Shown: positions 1-5,875 of the stretch, piece after piece | How positions within the stretch are numbered: the stretch's first letter is position 1 | Layout: each line of letters begins with the position of its first letter | Source of the DNA: JAKSSE01 sp045597645 | Lineage (GTDB): Bacteria; Bacillota; Clostridia; Lachnospirales; Lachnospiraceae | NCBI GenBank assembly: GCA_045597645.1 | Contig: JAZLKM010000065.1 | Coordinates: forward strand, 1 to 7,341 | DNA length: 7,341 bases | Reading direction: 5' to 3' | Made by a program: the position numbers and the translations under genes | The notes under the pieces: generated by a model | The model's input: only the letters and a program-made list of their open reading frames with translations | What the model was told of the DNA's origin: nothing | Databases searched by the model: none

Positions 1-87
1 CAAAGAGCAATAAGTCCGAAAAGACTTAAACAATTCGGACTTATCTCAATGTTAGATTACTACACCGAAAGGTGTGTTACTTGTTAA
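1..87 (+). CDS. Group II intron-encoded reverse transcriptase/maturase, C-terminal end (partial)
   Basis: The frame is open from base 1 to a TAA at 85-87 and encodes 28 residues ending in LDYYTERCVTC. The other two plus-strand frames stop within the first 30 bases. The assignment rests mainly on position: intron-encoded proteins lie in domain IV and usually stop a short way before domain V, and here domain V starts eight bases after the stop. The basic segment with KRLKQFGLISM resembles the tails of intron maturases, but 28 residues are too few for proof. The reverse transcriptase and domain X regions would lie upstream. No DNA endonuclease (HNH) motif is visible in this tail. Confidence 0.6.
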   Translation, partial: QRAISPKRLKQFGLISMLDYYTERCVTC

Positions 88-94
88 GTTGATT

Positions 95-129
95 GAACCG
101 CCGTGTACCGAACGGTACGCACGGTGGTG
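95..129 (+). ncRNA. Group II intron domain V (catalytic hairpin)
   Basis: The lower helix pairs 97-105 with 120-128, including one G-U wobble (100 with 125). Unpaired C118-G119 forms the conserved two-base bulge. The upper helix pairs 106-109 with 114-117 and is capped by GAAC (110-113). The size (about 34 nt), the bulge position and the GNRA-like loop match the domain V architecture, which binds the catalytic metal ions. The triad reads C99-G100-C101. All base pairs are intact, so this domain looks functional. Confidence 0.88.
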
Positions 130-130
130 T

Positions 131-177
131 GAGAGGTCGAAAACTTCTCTATACTGAGAAATTTTCTCCTACTCGAT
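131..177 (+). ncRNA. Group II intron domain VI with branch-point A171 and 3' splice site
   Basis: GAG at 131-133 pairs with CTC at 172-174, and AGG at 134-136 pairs with CCT at 168-170, leaving A171 bulged between the two helices. The upper stem pairs 139-149 with 156-166 with a single C-A mismatch (144/161) and a six-base loop (150-155). A bulged adenosine seven or eight bases from the 3' splice site is the classical branch nucleotide. The predicted splice junction is after T177. Confidence 0.82.
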
Positions 178-187
178 CTGGTTACGT

Positions 188-632
188 AAATGTACAAACC
201 TCGTCAGTCCAGGAGCCGGAATTGTACATAAAGCGCCGCTTATGACGTCAAATGTACAAACCGCGTCAGTCCAGGAGTCGGAATTGTACATAAAGTGCCG
301 CCTATGGCGTCAAATGTACAAACCGCGTCAGACCAGGAGTCGGAATTGTACATAAAGCGCCGCTTATTGCATCAAATGTACAAAACTTGTCAGTCCAGGA
401 GTCGGAATTGTACATAAAGTGCCGCCTATGGCGTTAAATGTACAAACTCCGTTAGTCCAGGAGTCGAAATTGTACATAAAGTGCCGCTTATGGCGTCAAA
501 TGTACAAACCGCGTCAGTCCAGGAGTCGGAATTGTATATAAAGCGCCGCTTGTGACGTCAAATGTACAAACCACGTTAGACCAGGAGTCGGAATTGTACA
601 TAAAGTGTCGCTTATGACGTCAAATGTACAAA
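188..632. repeat. Array of seven 62-bp direct repeats plus a truncated eighth
   Basis: Units start with AAATGTACAAA at 188, 250, 312, 374, 436, 498 and 560; an eighth start at 622 diverges after about 11 bases. The period is exactly 62 bp every time, with no insertion or deletion, although about 17 of the 62 columns vary, mostly by C/T or G/A changes. The best conserved parts are AAATGTACAAA, CCAGGAG and AATTGTACATAAAG (one C-to-T change, in unit six). Since 62 is not a multiple of three and every unit contains TAA, the array cannot encode a long protein. It lies between an intron end and the terminator of the opposing EAL gene, so it is not part of that mRNA. Function unknown; possibilities are a protein-binding site cluster, a structured RNA or a satellite-like sequence. 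Confidence 0.97.
190..229. repeat. 8-bp inverted repeat within each 62-bp unit (first copy)
   Basis: In each unit ATGTACAA (190-197 in the first) is the exact reverse complement of TTGTACAT (222-229), separated by 24 bases. Inside the loop, CCG and CGG can add three pairs in most units. In the sixth unit the second arm reads TTGTATAT, which keeps pairing in RNA through a G-U wobble. Each arm also contains the self-complementary hexamer TGTACA, so double-stranded recognition by a dimeric protein is equally possible. Across the array TGTACA occurs 14 times. Confidence 0.85.
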
Positions 633-702
633 ATCAGGTAAATCCTAAAACGGAATAAATATTGATTTAGTGATATAAAAAGAGTAGATACTTGGAAGGA
701 CA

Positions 703-728
703 ATAAAAAACCCCCATAATGGGGGCGC
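703..728 (-). terminator. Rho-independent terminator of the EAL gene
   Basis: Read on the minus strand, CCCCC (721-725) and GGGGG (711-715) form a hairpin extended by an A-T pair with a three-base loop, followed by a run of six T (complement of 705-710). It begins about 15 bases after the EAL stop codon, the right orientation and distance. On the plus strand no T-run follows the hairpin, so it should terminate only leftward transcription. Confidence 0.92.
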
Positions 729-742
729 AGTAATTGTATTGA

Positions 743-2674
743 CTACGTCTCCGGCAACGGAGCCTCAAGGTACACCAGAAGCTCTCGCTCGGGGATGGCC
801 TTGGAGAAGTAGAAGCCCTGGTAGAAGCGGACATTTTGATTGCGGAGGTCCTCGATGAATTCTTTTTTCTCGATACCTTCGGCAATGATGTCCTTGCCCA
901 GGGTGGTGATGATGTCGAATTCGCCCTGCATTATGATGCGAGCAGCAGGCTCCTTGAAATAAGACCAGATCAAGCTCTTGTCAAACTTGATGAAGTCAAA
1001 TGGGAACTGCACCATGTAGGATATGTTACTAAATCCGGTGCCATAATCGTCGAGGGAGAACTTGCATCCCAGCTCCTTGAGCTCGTCCATGGCGGTGCGG
1101 AGCTTGTCAGGAGAGGTGACGGTGGCACTTTCAGTTACTTCGAAGTTCAGCATATCTCCAGGAATGTCATAGTGGGTCATGACCTGCCTGAAGGTAGGAA
1201 TGGTCTTGGGATTGATAAGCTGCAGTGGTGAGAGATTAATCTCAACAGCTCTGACAGGACAATCCTTCATACGCATAAGACCGGTGTTGATAAATCGGCA
1301 TACTTTCTTGAAGACATATATACCCATATCATATATGAGGCCGGTGTCCTCAGCTACGGATACGAATTCATCCGGAGGGATGAAGCCAAGCAACGGATCA
1401 TTGAGTCTTGAAAGTGCTTCAAGAGATACAATAGTCCTGCTATTGTCATCAAAAATCGGCTGATAGTATACCTCAAGAGTCTCGCTGGAGAGAGCATGCT
1501 TCAAAGCCTCCTCCACAGCTCTTGTACGCTTTTTCTGACCAATAATCTGCTCATCAGCCTGTAATAGCACTCCAGACTTAGGTCCAAGCAGGCTAATCAT
1601 ATGATAAAGCATTTCGACATATGCAGGGAAGCTGTCGAAGTGCTGCGGATACTCAAACATAGCGGTCTGCTTCTCAATGGTTACAAGTCCGCCATCTGAT
1701 AGCTTCCAGGGTTCAGTGAATCTCTCAACAATCTGCTGCTCATATGTCTGAAGTACAGACATGTCTCCTTTTTTTACGATGATAAGAGTCTGATCGTCTG
1801 CGCAAAATACATTTTTGACACCTGCAATTGACTTTAGAAATGTTGCCAGGCTCTGGAAAAGCTGTAGCGCAGTGTCGCGTCCGTACTGTACGGCCAGAGT
1901 ATCCAGCTGATGAATGCGAACAATCTCAATAGCATATTTGTCACGAGAAGGATTCCATTCACCTATAAACATACGAAGAGACTCGTGATTGTTGCAGGCA
2001 GTACGTTTGTCAATATAGGTATCTGGATTTTCCAACGCGATATAATATAGAAGGAATGCAATCGAAGTAGCAAGTCCTAATATTAGTGATGCGTTGCTGG
2101 TCATCTGAAGTGTAGTCGCAGATAGGATCACCACACCAGACCACGCCAGTGCGTGACGTTCTCTTGGCATGAGAAGCCTGCGCTTGGTAAGCTCGAAGAA
2201 GATAATGAAAGCGCCAACTATTAAATAGAAAATATAGAAAATAATTCTAAGAGGTCCGTGGGTATATGTGCCGTCTGGGCTGATTTTGAATAGAAGCCCG
2301 GTCCATGGAGTGATTGCAGATAGAATAACTGAAATCGTCATGATTCCAGCGGCGATAAATATGTATCCGTTGGTATTTCTGAGTGAATGCTCAGGATATG
2401 ACAAAACGAACAGGATAAGTAGCGCCAGCGTCAGACCCTGAAGTACGAAATATGCAATGCATAGGCCTATGTTTACAGAATAGGGAACAGTATCGGTATG
2501 ATCAAGTGCAATGCAAGATAAAGCATCTATGAGAGACAGTGCCCCCTGAGCTCTGATTGCATGCATAAAGAACCGCGAATCGAGGCGGTAAAGCTGATGC
2601 TTTGAAGTTATATCTATTGCAAGAAGTGAGCAAATAATGAATGCTGCAACCTCGAGATAGTAGTAATAAGTCAT
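743..2674 (-). CDS. 7TM membrane protein with degenerate GGDEF-like and intact EAL domain (c-di-GMP phosphodiesterase)
   Basis: This 643-residue membrane protein probably hydrolyses cyclic-di-GMP to pGpG. The start is ATG at 2674, preceded by AAGGA with an eight-base gap; an in-frame TTG at 2749 would add 25 residues but has no comparable binding site. About seven hydrophobic segments (roughly residues 3-21, 42-57, 66-93, 103-122, 142-162, 175-194, 195-214) form the sensor. A GGDEF-like region (about 240-380) has ADDQT (292-296) where GGDEF would be, so it should not make c-di-GMP. The EAL domain (about 390-640) keeps the key residues: E419 of EAL, N480, E512 and E515 of EVTE, D542-D543, K563, AEGIE (598-602) and Q619 of QGF. 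Catalytic activity is therefore likely, while the ligand of the membrane part is unknown. The gene is monocistronic, divergent from the beta-galactosidase, with its own promoter and terminator. Confidence 0.93.
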   Translation of the reverse strand: MTYYYYLEVAAFIICSLLAIDITSKHQLYRLDSRFFMHAIRAQGALSLIDALSCIALDHTDTVPYSVNIGLCIAYFVLQGLTLALLILFVLSYPEHSLRNTNGYIFIAAGIMTISVILSAITPWTGLLFKISPDGTYTHGPLRIIFYIFYLIVGAFIIFFELTKRRLLMPRERHALAWSGVVILSATTLQMTSNASLILGLATSIAFLLYYIALENPDTYIDKRTACNNHESLRMFIGEWNPSRDKYAIEIVRIHQLDTLAVQYGRDTALQLFQSLATFLKSIAGVKNVFCADDQTLIIVKKGDMSVLQTYEQQIVERFTEPWKLSDGGLVTIEKQTAMFEYPQHFDSFPAYVEMLYHMISLLGPKSGVLLQADEQIIGQKKRTRAVEEALKHALSSETLEVYYQPIFDDNSRTIVSLEALSRLNDPLLGFIPPDEFVSVAEDTGLIYDMGIYVFKKVCRFINTGLMRMKDCPVRAVEINLSPLQLINPKTIPTFRQVMTHYDIPGDMLNFEVTESATVTSPDKLRTAMDELKELGCKFSLDDYGTGFSNISYMVQFPFDFIKFDKSLIWSYFKEPAARIIMQGEFDIITTLGKDIIAEGIEKKEFIEDLRNQNVRFYQGFYFSKAIPERELLVYLEAPLPET

Positions 2675-2714
2675 AAATATTATCCTTATGTATGGGTAAA
2701 AAGTACCAATTGAG

Positions 2715-2723
2715 ATTATAACA
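2715..2723 (-). promoter_or_regulatory. Extended -10 promoter element of the EAL gene
   Basis: On the minus strand the sequence reads TGTTATAAT, a perfect TATAAT with the TG of an extended -10, about 40 bases before the ATG at 2674. No good -35 hexamer lies 16-18 bases upstream (TTGCAT is 20 bases away), which fits an extended -10 promoter. The predicted 5' leader is about 30-35 nt. Confidence 0.55.
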
Positions 2724-2788
2724 TGATAAAGCGAAAATGTATGCAACAAGATATATGGTTATGGAAAGAACATACAACTATAAAATGG

Positions 2789-2818
2789 GTGACAAGTTGA
2801 GGAGGAAACGTATATAAT
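2789..2818 (+). promoter_or_regulatory. Sigma-A-type promoter of the beta-galactosidase-truA unit
   Basis: GTGACA (2789-2794, five of six to TTGACA) and a perfect TATAAT (2813-2818) are separated by 18 bases. Transcription should start near 2825, giving a leader of about 40 nt. This is the only good promoter seen ahead of the galactosidase, and it should also serve truA. A GAGGAGG inside the spacer resembles a ribosome binding site but would lie upstream of the transcript start. Confidence 0.7.
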
Positions 2819-2831
2819 TAGGACACTGGGA

Positions 2832-2850
2832 GCACCGCAATTGGCGGAGC
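2832..2850 (+). promoter_or_regulatory. Short dyad in the beta-galactosidase leader
   Basis: CCGC (2835-2838) pairs with GCGG (2844-2847) around AATTG, and an outer GC/GC pair (2832-2833 with 2849-2850) extends the stem across one A-A mismatch. It sits between the predicted transcript start and the ribosome binding site AAGGAGG (2851-2857) and directly abuts the latter. This is a common position for a repressor operator or an RNA hairpin affecting translation. It lacks the CG-centred symmetry of typical LacI-family operators, and no regulator gene is adjacent. Confidence 0.3.
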
Positions 2851-2865
2851 AAGGAGGAAAACGCT

Positions 2866-4923
2866 ATGAAGATATTAGGTGGAGATAATATTCAACTAGG
2901 TGTCTGCTATTACCCTGAGCACTGGGACAAGTCGCTTTGGGCCGAGGATTTGGACAGAATGCTCTCGGCTGGACTTAAAACTGTAAGAATCGCAGAGTTT
3001 GCCTGGAATAAGATAGAGATAAGAGAGGGCGTGTATGATGACAGCTTTTTCGACGAGTTTCTAGAGCTTTGTGTCCAAAAGGGAATGCAGGTTATTTTCT
3101 GTACACCTACAGCTACGCCACCAGCATGGATGCAGGAAAAGTATCCAGAGATATTGAATGCGGATATTGATGGCCACCTTATCCATCATGGGCTTAGACG
3201 TAATTACAATTATAATTCCCCAATATATAGAGATTTCACGGTTAAAATAGTGGAGCACTTGGGTGAGCACTACGGCAAGCACCCGGCAATAGTGGGCTGG
3301 CAGCTGGACAACGAGTTCAATTGTGAGAATGACAAGTTCTATTCTGAGAGTGATCACATAGCCTTTAGAAAATGGGTGCAGGATAAGTATGAGACCCTTG
3401 ATGCAGTCAACGATGCATGGGGTACTGTTTTCTGGAATCAGACCTATATGGCATGGGATGAGATATATCTGCCAAGGCGCACTAATGGTATGCATCAGAA
3501 CCCTCATCAGCTGTTGGATTACAAGAGATTTATAGAGGACTCCACCAGAAGCTATGCCAAGCTGCAGTCCGATATTCTTAGAAAATATATTGGCGAGGAT
3601 GTGTTTATCACTACCAACGGTATGTTTAATCATATAGATAATCCCAGACTCACCAAAGAGTGCCTGGATTTCTATACGTATGACTCTTATCCGGATTTTG
3701 GATACCTTCTTGATGATTATAAAGAGGGTGAAGGCTTACATGACCGCTGGTGGTCAAGACACCTTACCGAGGTGCGTGCGATTTCAGAGCATTTTGGAAT
3801 AATGGAGCAGCAGAGCGGTGCGTGTGGATGGACAGGCAGAATGGAAGCACCTACTCCAAGACCGGGTCAGATTGCTCTGTGGACTACGCAGTCAATAGCT
3901 CACGGTGCAGATTATGTCAGCTATTTCAGATGGCGCACATGCACATTTGGTACGGAAATATACTGGCACGGCATTCTGGATTACTCTGGCAGAGACAATA
4001 GGCGCCTCTATGAGGTGATGACTGTCAATAGCATTGTAAATAAGATAAGCGAGACCGCCGGTAGTACATACAAGGCCAAGGTCGCTATACTTGTGGACTA
4101 TGATAATACCTGGGATGAGCAGTATGACAACTGGCACAAAAGAGTGCAGGAGGTATCACATAACGCATTAGTGAACCGTATGCAGCTGACTCATACTCCG
4201 TTTGACTTCGTATATATCAGAGAGTGGAATCTGACTGAGGTAGCAGAGAAACTGTCAAGGTATGAAGTAGTATTTTACCCACATGCATCAATTCTTACGG
4301 CAGAGAGAATGAGAGTGCTGGAAAATTATGTGGCAAACGGTGGCAAGCTGGTGATGGCTGCCAGAACAGGCTACAAGGATTTGAATGGAAAATGCGTGAT
4401 GGATAAACTTCCTGGTCTGGCAAGAGAGTTGACTGGAACAGATATCCCGGAGTACTCATTTGTCGCACCTGACGAGGCACCTTCAATGGCAAATTGGAAT
4501 GGCAGACAGATTGAGGCAGCCGTGTTCAATGATGTACTGGCACCGCTAACCAAGGAATCAAAGATACTTGCGAAATACTCTACTACCTATATAAAGGGTG
4601 AGCCGGCGCTTATCGAGCATCCGTTTGGAAAAGGAAAGGCATATTACTTTGGAGGAGCTCTGTCAGAGAGCGCTGTTGATGCTTTCCTTGAATACTTTGG
4701 AGTTAATGAGACCTTTGCTGACAAAATTGAGCTGCCTGAGTGCTGTGAAATAGCAGTGAAGGAAAAGAATGGAAATACCTATTATTTCGTACTGAACTAT
4801 AGCCCTAAGCCAGTAATGATACATGTCAGAGGCAAGATGACGGATTTGATTGGCGGCATGAGAGTGATTGGAGATACCATCCTCAATGGCTACGGAGTGG
4901 CTGTATATAAGGAAGACAAATAA
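2866..4923 (+). CDS. Beta-galactosidase, glycoside hydrolase family 42
   Basis: This 685-residue retaining enzyme releases terminal beta-linked galactose, probably from imported galacto-oligosaccharides. It has no signal peptide, so it should act in the cytoplasm. The family is recognised from LGVCYYPEHW (11-20), the TPTATPPAWM region (80-89), the acid/base pair N149-E150 in WQLDNEF, and the likely nucleophile E314 in GIMEQQSG. Residues 1 to about 385 form the TIM barrel, about 390-615 the trimerisation domain, and the rest a small beta-sandwich. Length is normal for GH42. The cysteine cluster that binds zinc in some members (for example Thermus A4) is absent after NEF; only C153 is there. 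The start is set by AAGGAGG eight bases before ATG. The last base of its TAA is the first base of the truA ATG. No sugar transporter or regulator is in the window. Confidence 0.95.
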   Translation: MKILGGDNIQLGVCYYPEHWDKSLWAEDLDRMLSAGLKTVRIAEFAWNKIEIREGVYDDSFFDEFLELCVQKGMQVIFCTPTATPPAWMQEKYPEILNADIDGHLIHHGLRRNYNYNSPIYRDFTVKIVEHLGEHYGKHPAIVGWQLDNEFNCENDKFYSESDHIAFRKWVQDKYETLDAVNDAWGTVFWNQTYMAWDEIYLPRRTNGMHQNPHQLLDYKRFIEDSTRSYAKLQSDILRKYIGEDVFITTNGMFNHIDNPRLTKECLDFYTYDSYPDFGYLLDDYKEGEGLHDRWWSRHLTEVRAISEHFGIMEQQSGACGWTGRMEAPTPRPGQIALWTTQSIAHGADYVSYFRWRTCTFGTEIYWHGILDYSGRDNRRLYEVMTVNSIVNKISETAGSTYKAKVAILVDYDNTWDEQYDNWHKRVQEVSHNALVNRMQLTHTPFDFVYIREWNLTEVAEKLSRYEVVFYPHASILTAERMRVLENYVANGGKLVMAARTGYKDLNGKCVMDKLPGLARELTGTDIPEYSFVAPDEAPSMANWNGRQIEAAVFNDVLAPLTKESKILAKYSTTYIKGEPALIEHPFGKGKAYYFGGALSESAVDAFLEYFGVNETFADKIELPECCEIAVKEKNGNTYYFVLNYSPKPVMIHVRGKMTDLIGGMRVIGDTILNGYGVAVYKEDK

Positions 4924-5654
4924 TGCGAGTTAAGCTGACAGTGGCATACGATGGAACCGGCTACTGCGGGTGGCAGGTTCAGCCCAACGGAATATCGATT
5001 GAAGAGGTGTTAAATGGATGCCTGTCAGATTTGTTTTCGCAGGAAATAAAAGTGATAGGCGCAAGCCGTACTGACTCGGGAGTCCATGCAGAGGGAAACG
5101 TATGTATTTTTGATGTGGACACGAGAATGGATGCGACGAAGATAGCATTCGCGTTAAATCAGAGACTTCCGCAGGATGTTTCCATACAGGAAAGCAGTCA
5201 GGTGGCGGATGATTTTCATCCTAGATACGGCGCCAAGCAAAAAACTTACGAATATAAGATACTAAACTGTACTCACCGTAGACCTCTGAACAGGCTTGAC
5301 ACCTATTTTTATCATTATCCGCTAGATGTGGATGCGATGAATCAGGCGGTTAAGATTCTGGTGGGAGAGCATGATTTCACAAGCTTTGCATCTATACACA
5401 GGCAGGCTAAAACCACCATTAGGACTATATATGATGCATCTGTGACACAGACTGGGGATATAATCACAATCCGGCTTACGGGCAATGGCTTCTTATATAA
5501 TATGGTAAGAATTGTGGCCGGAACCCTTATTGAGGTTGGTGGCGGCAAGAGGACGCCGCAGTCAGTAGCGGAAGTACTGGAAGCGCTGGACAGAGAGGCA
5601 GCAGGACCTACAGCACCACCGGAGGGCTTGACGCTGAAATCTATAGTCTACTGA
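4923..5654 (+). CDS. truA: tRNA pseudouridine synthase A (positions 38-40)
   Basis: TruA isomerises uridines 38, 39 and 40 in the anticodon arm of many tRNAs. The protein has 243 residues, normal to slightly short for the family. Signatures are the catalytic D51 in SRTDSGVHAEG (49-58), FHPRYGAKQKTYEY (98-111) with the active-site tyrosine Y109, DFTSF (151-155), and GNGFLYNMVRIVAGTLIEVG (187-206) with R196 near the active site. Most homologues read GRTDAGVHA at the catalytic loop, so the S and S variants are mild departures that spare the aspartate. The ATG overlaps the galactosidase stop by one base (TAATG), with AAGGA at 4909-4913 inside that gene, implying coupled translation. truA directly ahead of rplM-rpsI is a common Firmicute order, but here a separate strong promoter serves the ribosomal genes. 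Confidence 0.96.
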   Translation: MRVKLTVAYDGTGYCGWQVQPNGISIEEVLNGCLSDLFSQEIKVIGASRTDSGVHAEGNVCIFDVDTRMDATKIAFALNQRLPQDVSIQESSQVADDFHPRYGAKQKTYEYKILNCTHRRPLNRLDTYFYHYPLDVDAMNQAVKILVGEHDFTSFASIHRQAKTTIRTIYDASVTQTGDIITIRLTGNGFLYNMVRIVAGTLIEVGGGKRTPQSVAEVLEALDREAAGPTAPPEGLTLKSIVY

Positions 5655-5697
5655 TTCGGATTATTGTAGTGGTAGCTGGATGCGTACTCTGGCTATG

Positions 5698-5754
5698 AAT
5701 TATAAGGTAAATTTTATAAATTTTATTGACATGGTACTTGACATGGAGTATAGT
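5698..5754 (+). promoter_or_regulatory. Strong promoter of rplM-rpsI with AT-rich upstream tract
   Basis: A perfect TTGACA (5726-5731) and TATAGT (5749-5754) lie 17 bases apart. The preceding 5698-5725 are almost all A and T with short A- and T-tracts, resembling an UP element. A second TTGACA (5738-5743) belongs to a 9-bp direct repeat, TTGACATGG, with a 12-bp period, but has no matching -10. Transcription should start near 5761. The strength suits ribosomal protein genes. Confidence 0.85.
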
Positions 5755-5760
5755 GTCGTA

Positions 5761-5862
5761 GTCTGACGTGTAAAAGTGCGCCTTCATTAGCCCCGAAGAC
5801 CACTTTTCTAAATATCGGGTAAGTATTTTCGGACATTGGTACGAGCCCGGAGTAACATTATC
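5761..5862 (+). ncRNA. Structured 5' leader of rplM-rpsI (candidate L13 leader)
   Basis: The leader of about 115 nt between the predicted transcript start and rplM can fold. AAAAGTG (5772-5778) pairs perfectly with CACTTTT (5801-5807) around an inner CTTC/GAAG stem (5782-5785 with 5795-5798), and CGGGT (5816-5820) pairs with GCCCG (5845-5849). No open frame with a good start occupies it. Firmicute rplM-rpsI operons are known to carry an L13 leader thought to mediate autoregulation by the ribosomal protein. The position and paired stems agree, but I cannot match the family consensus by eye. Confidence 0.5.
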
Positions 5863-5875
5863 AAGGAGGAAGTTC

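Larger units (their letters stand above)
1..177 (+). mobile_element. Group II intron, 3' end (5' part outside window)
   Basis: This is the 3' terminal part of a self-splicing, retrotransposing group II intron. Its parts appear in the expected order: the end of an open frame (1-87), a domain V hairpin (about 95-129), and a domain VI hairpin (131-174) with an unpaired A at 171. The intron would end with AT at 176-177, matching the usual AY 3' end and placing the branch A at the seventh position from the end. Domain V has a C-G-C triad (99-101) containing a G-U wobble, a two-base bulge (CG, 118-119) and a GAAC tetraloop. The CGC triad is typical of IIC and some other bacterial classes, whereas IIA and IIB introns usually have AGC, so the class is not settled. 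The 5' domains and 5' exon lie outside the window, so mobility cannot be judged. Confidence 0.85.

Noticed and set aside
212..621. Repeated mini-genes (AGGAG followed after six bases by TTG in each unit)
   Set aside because: The first copy stops after seven codons and the second runs into the next unit; peptide length and sequence are not conserved, so the AGGAG-TTG spacing is probably incidental.
188..632. CRISPR array
   Set aside because: The whole 62-bp unit is conserved; there are no unique spacers between short repeats and no cas genes in view.
188..632. Integron attC cassette array
   Set aside because: No cassette genes lie between units, and the expected GTTRRRY and inverse core sites are not present as a pair.
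667..885. 72-codon minus-strand frame over the EAL terminator
   Set aside because: It crosses the terminator hairpin and the end of the EAL gene in another frame; its Ser/Arg-rich product resembles nothing known.
836..1463. Plus-strand open frames of 131 and 94 codons over the EAL gene
   Set aside because: They are opposite-strand shadows of the conserved EAL domain, with no family resemblance.
2675..2749. Longer EAL protein starting at TTG 2749
   Set aside because: It would extend across the likely -10 at 2715-2720 and lacks a binding site; ATG 2674 has AAGGA at good spacing.
3061..3633. 190-codon minus-strand frame inside the galactosidase gene
   Set aside because: It is antisense to conserved GH42 motifs and has no binding site or recognisable domain.
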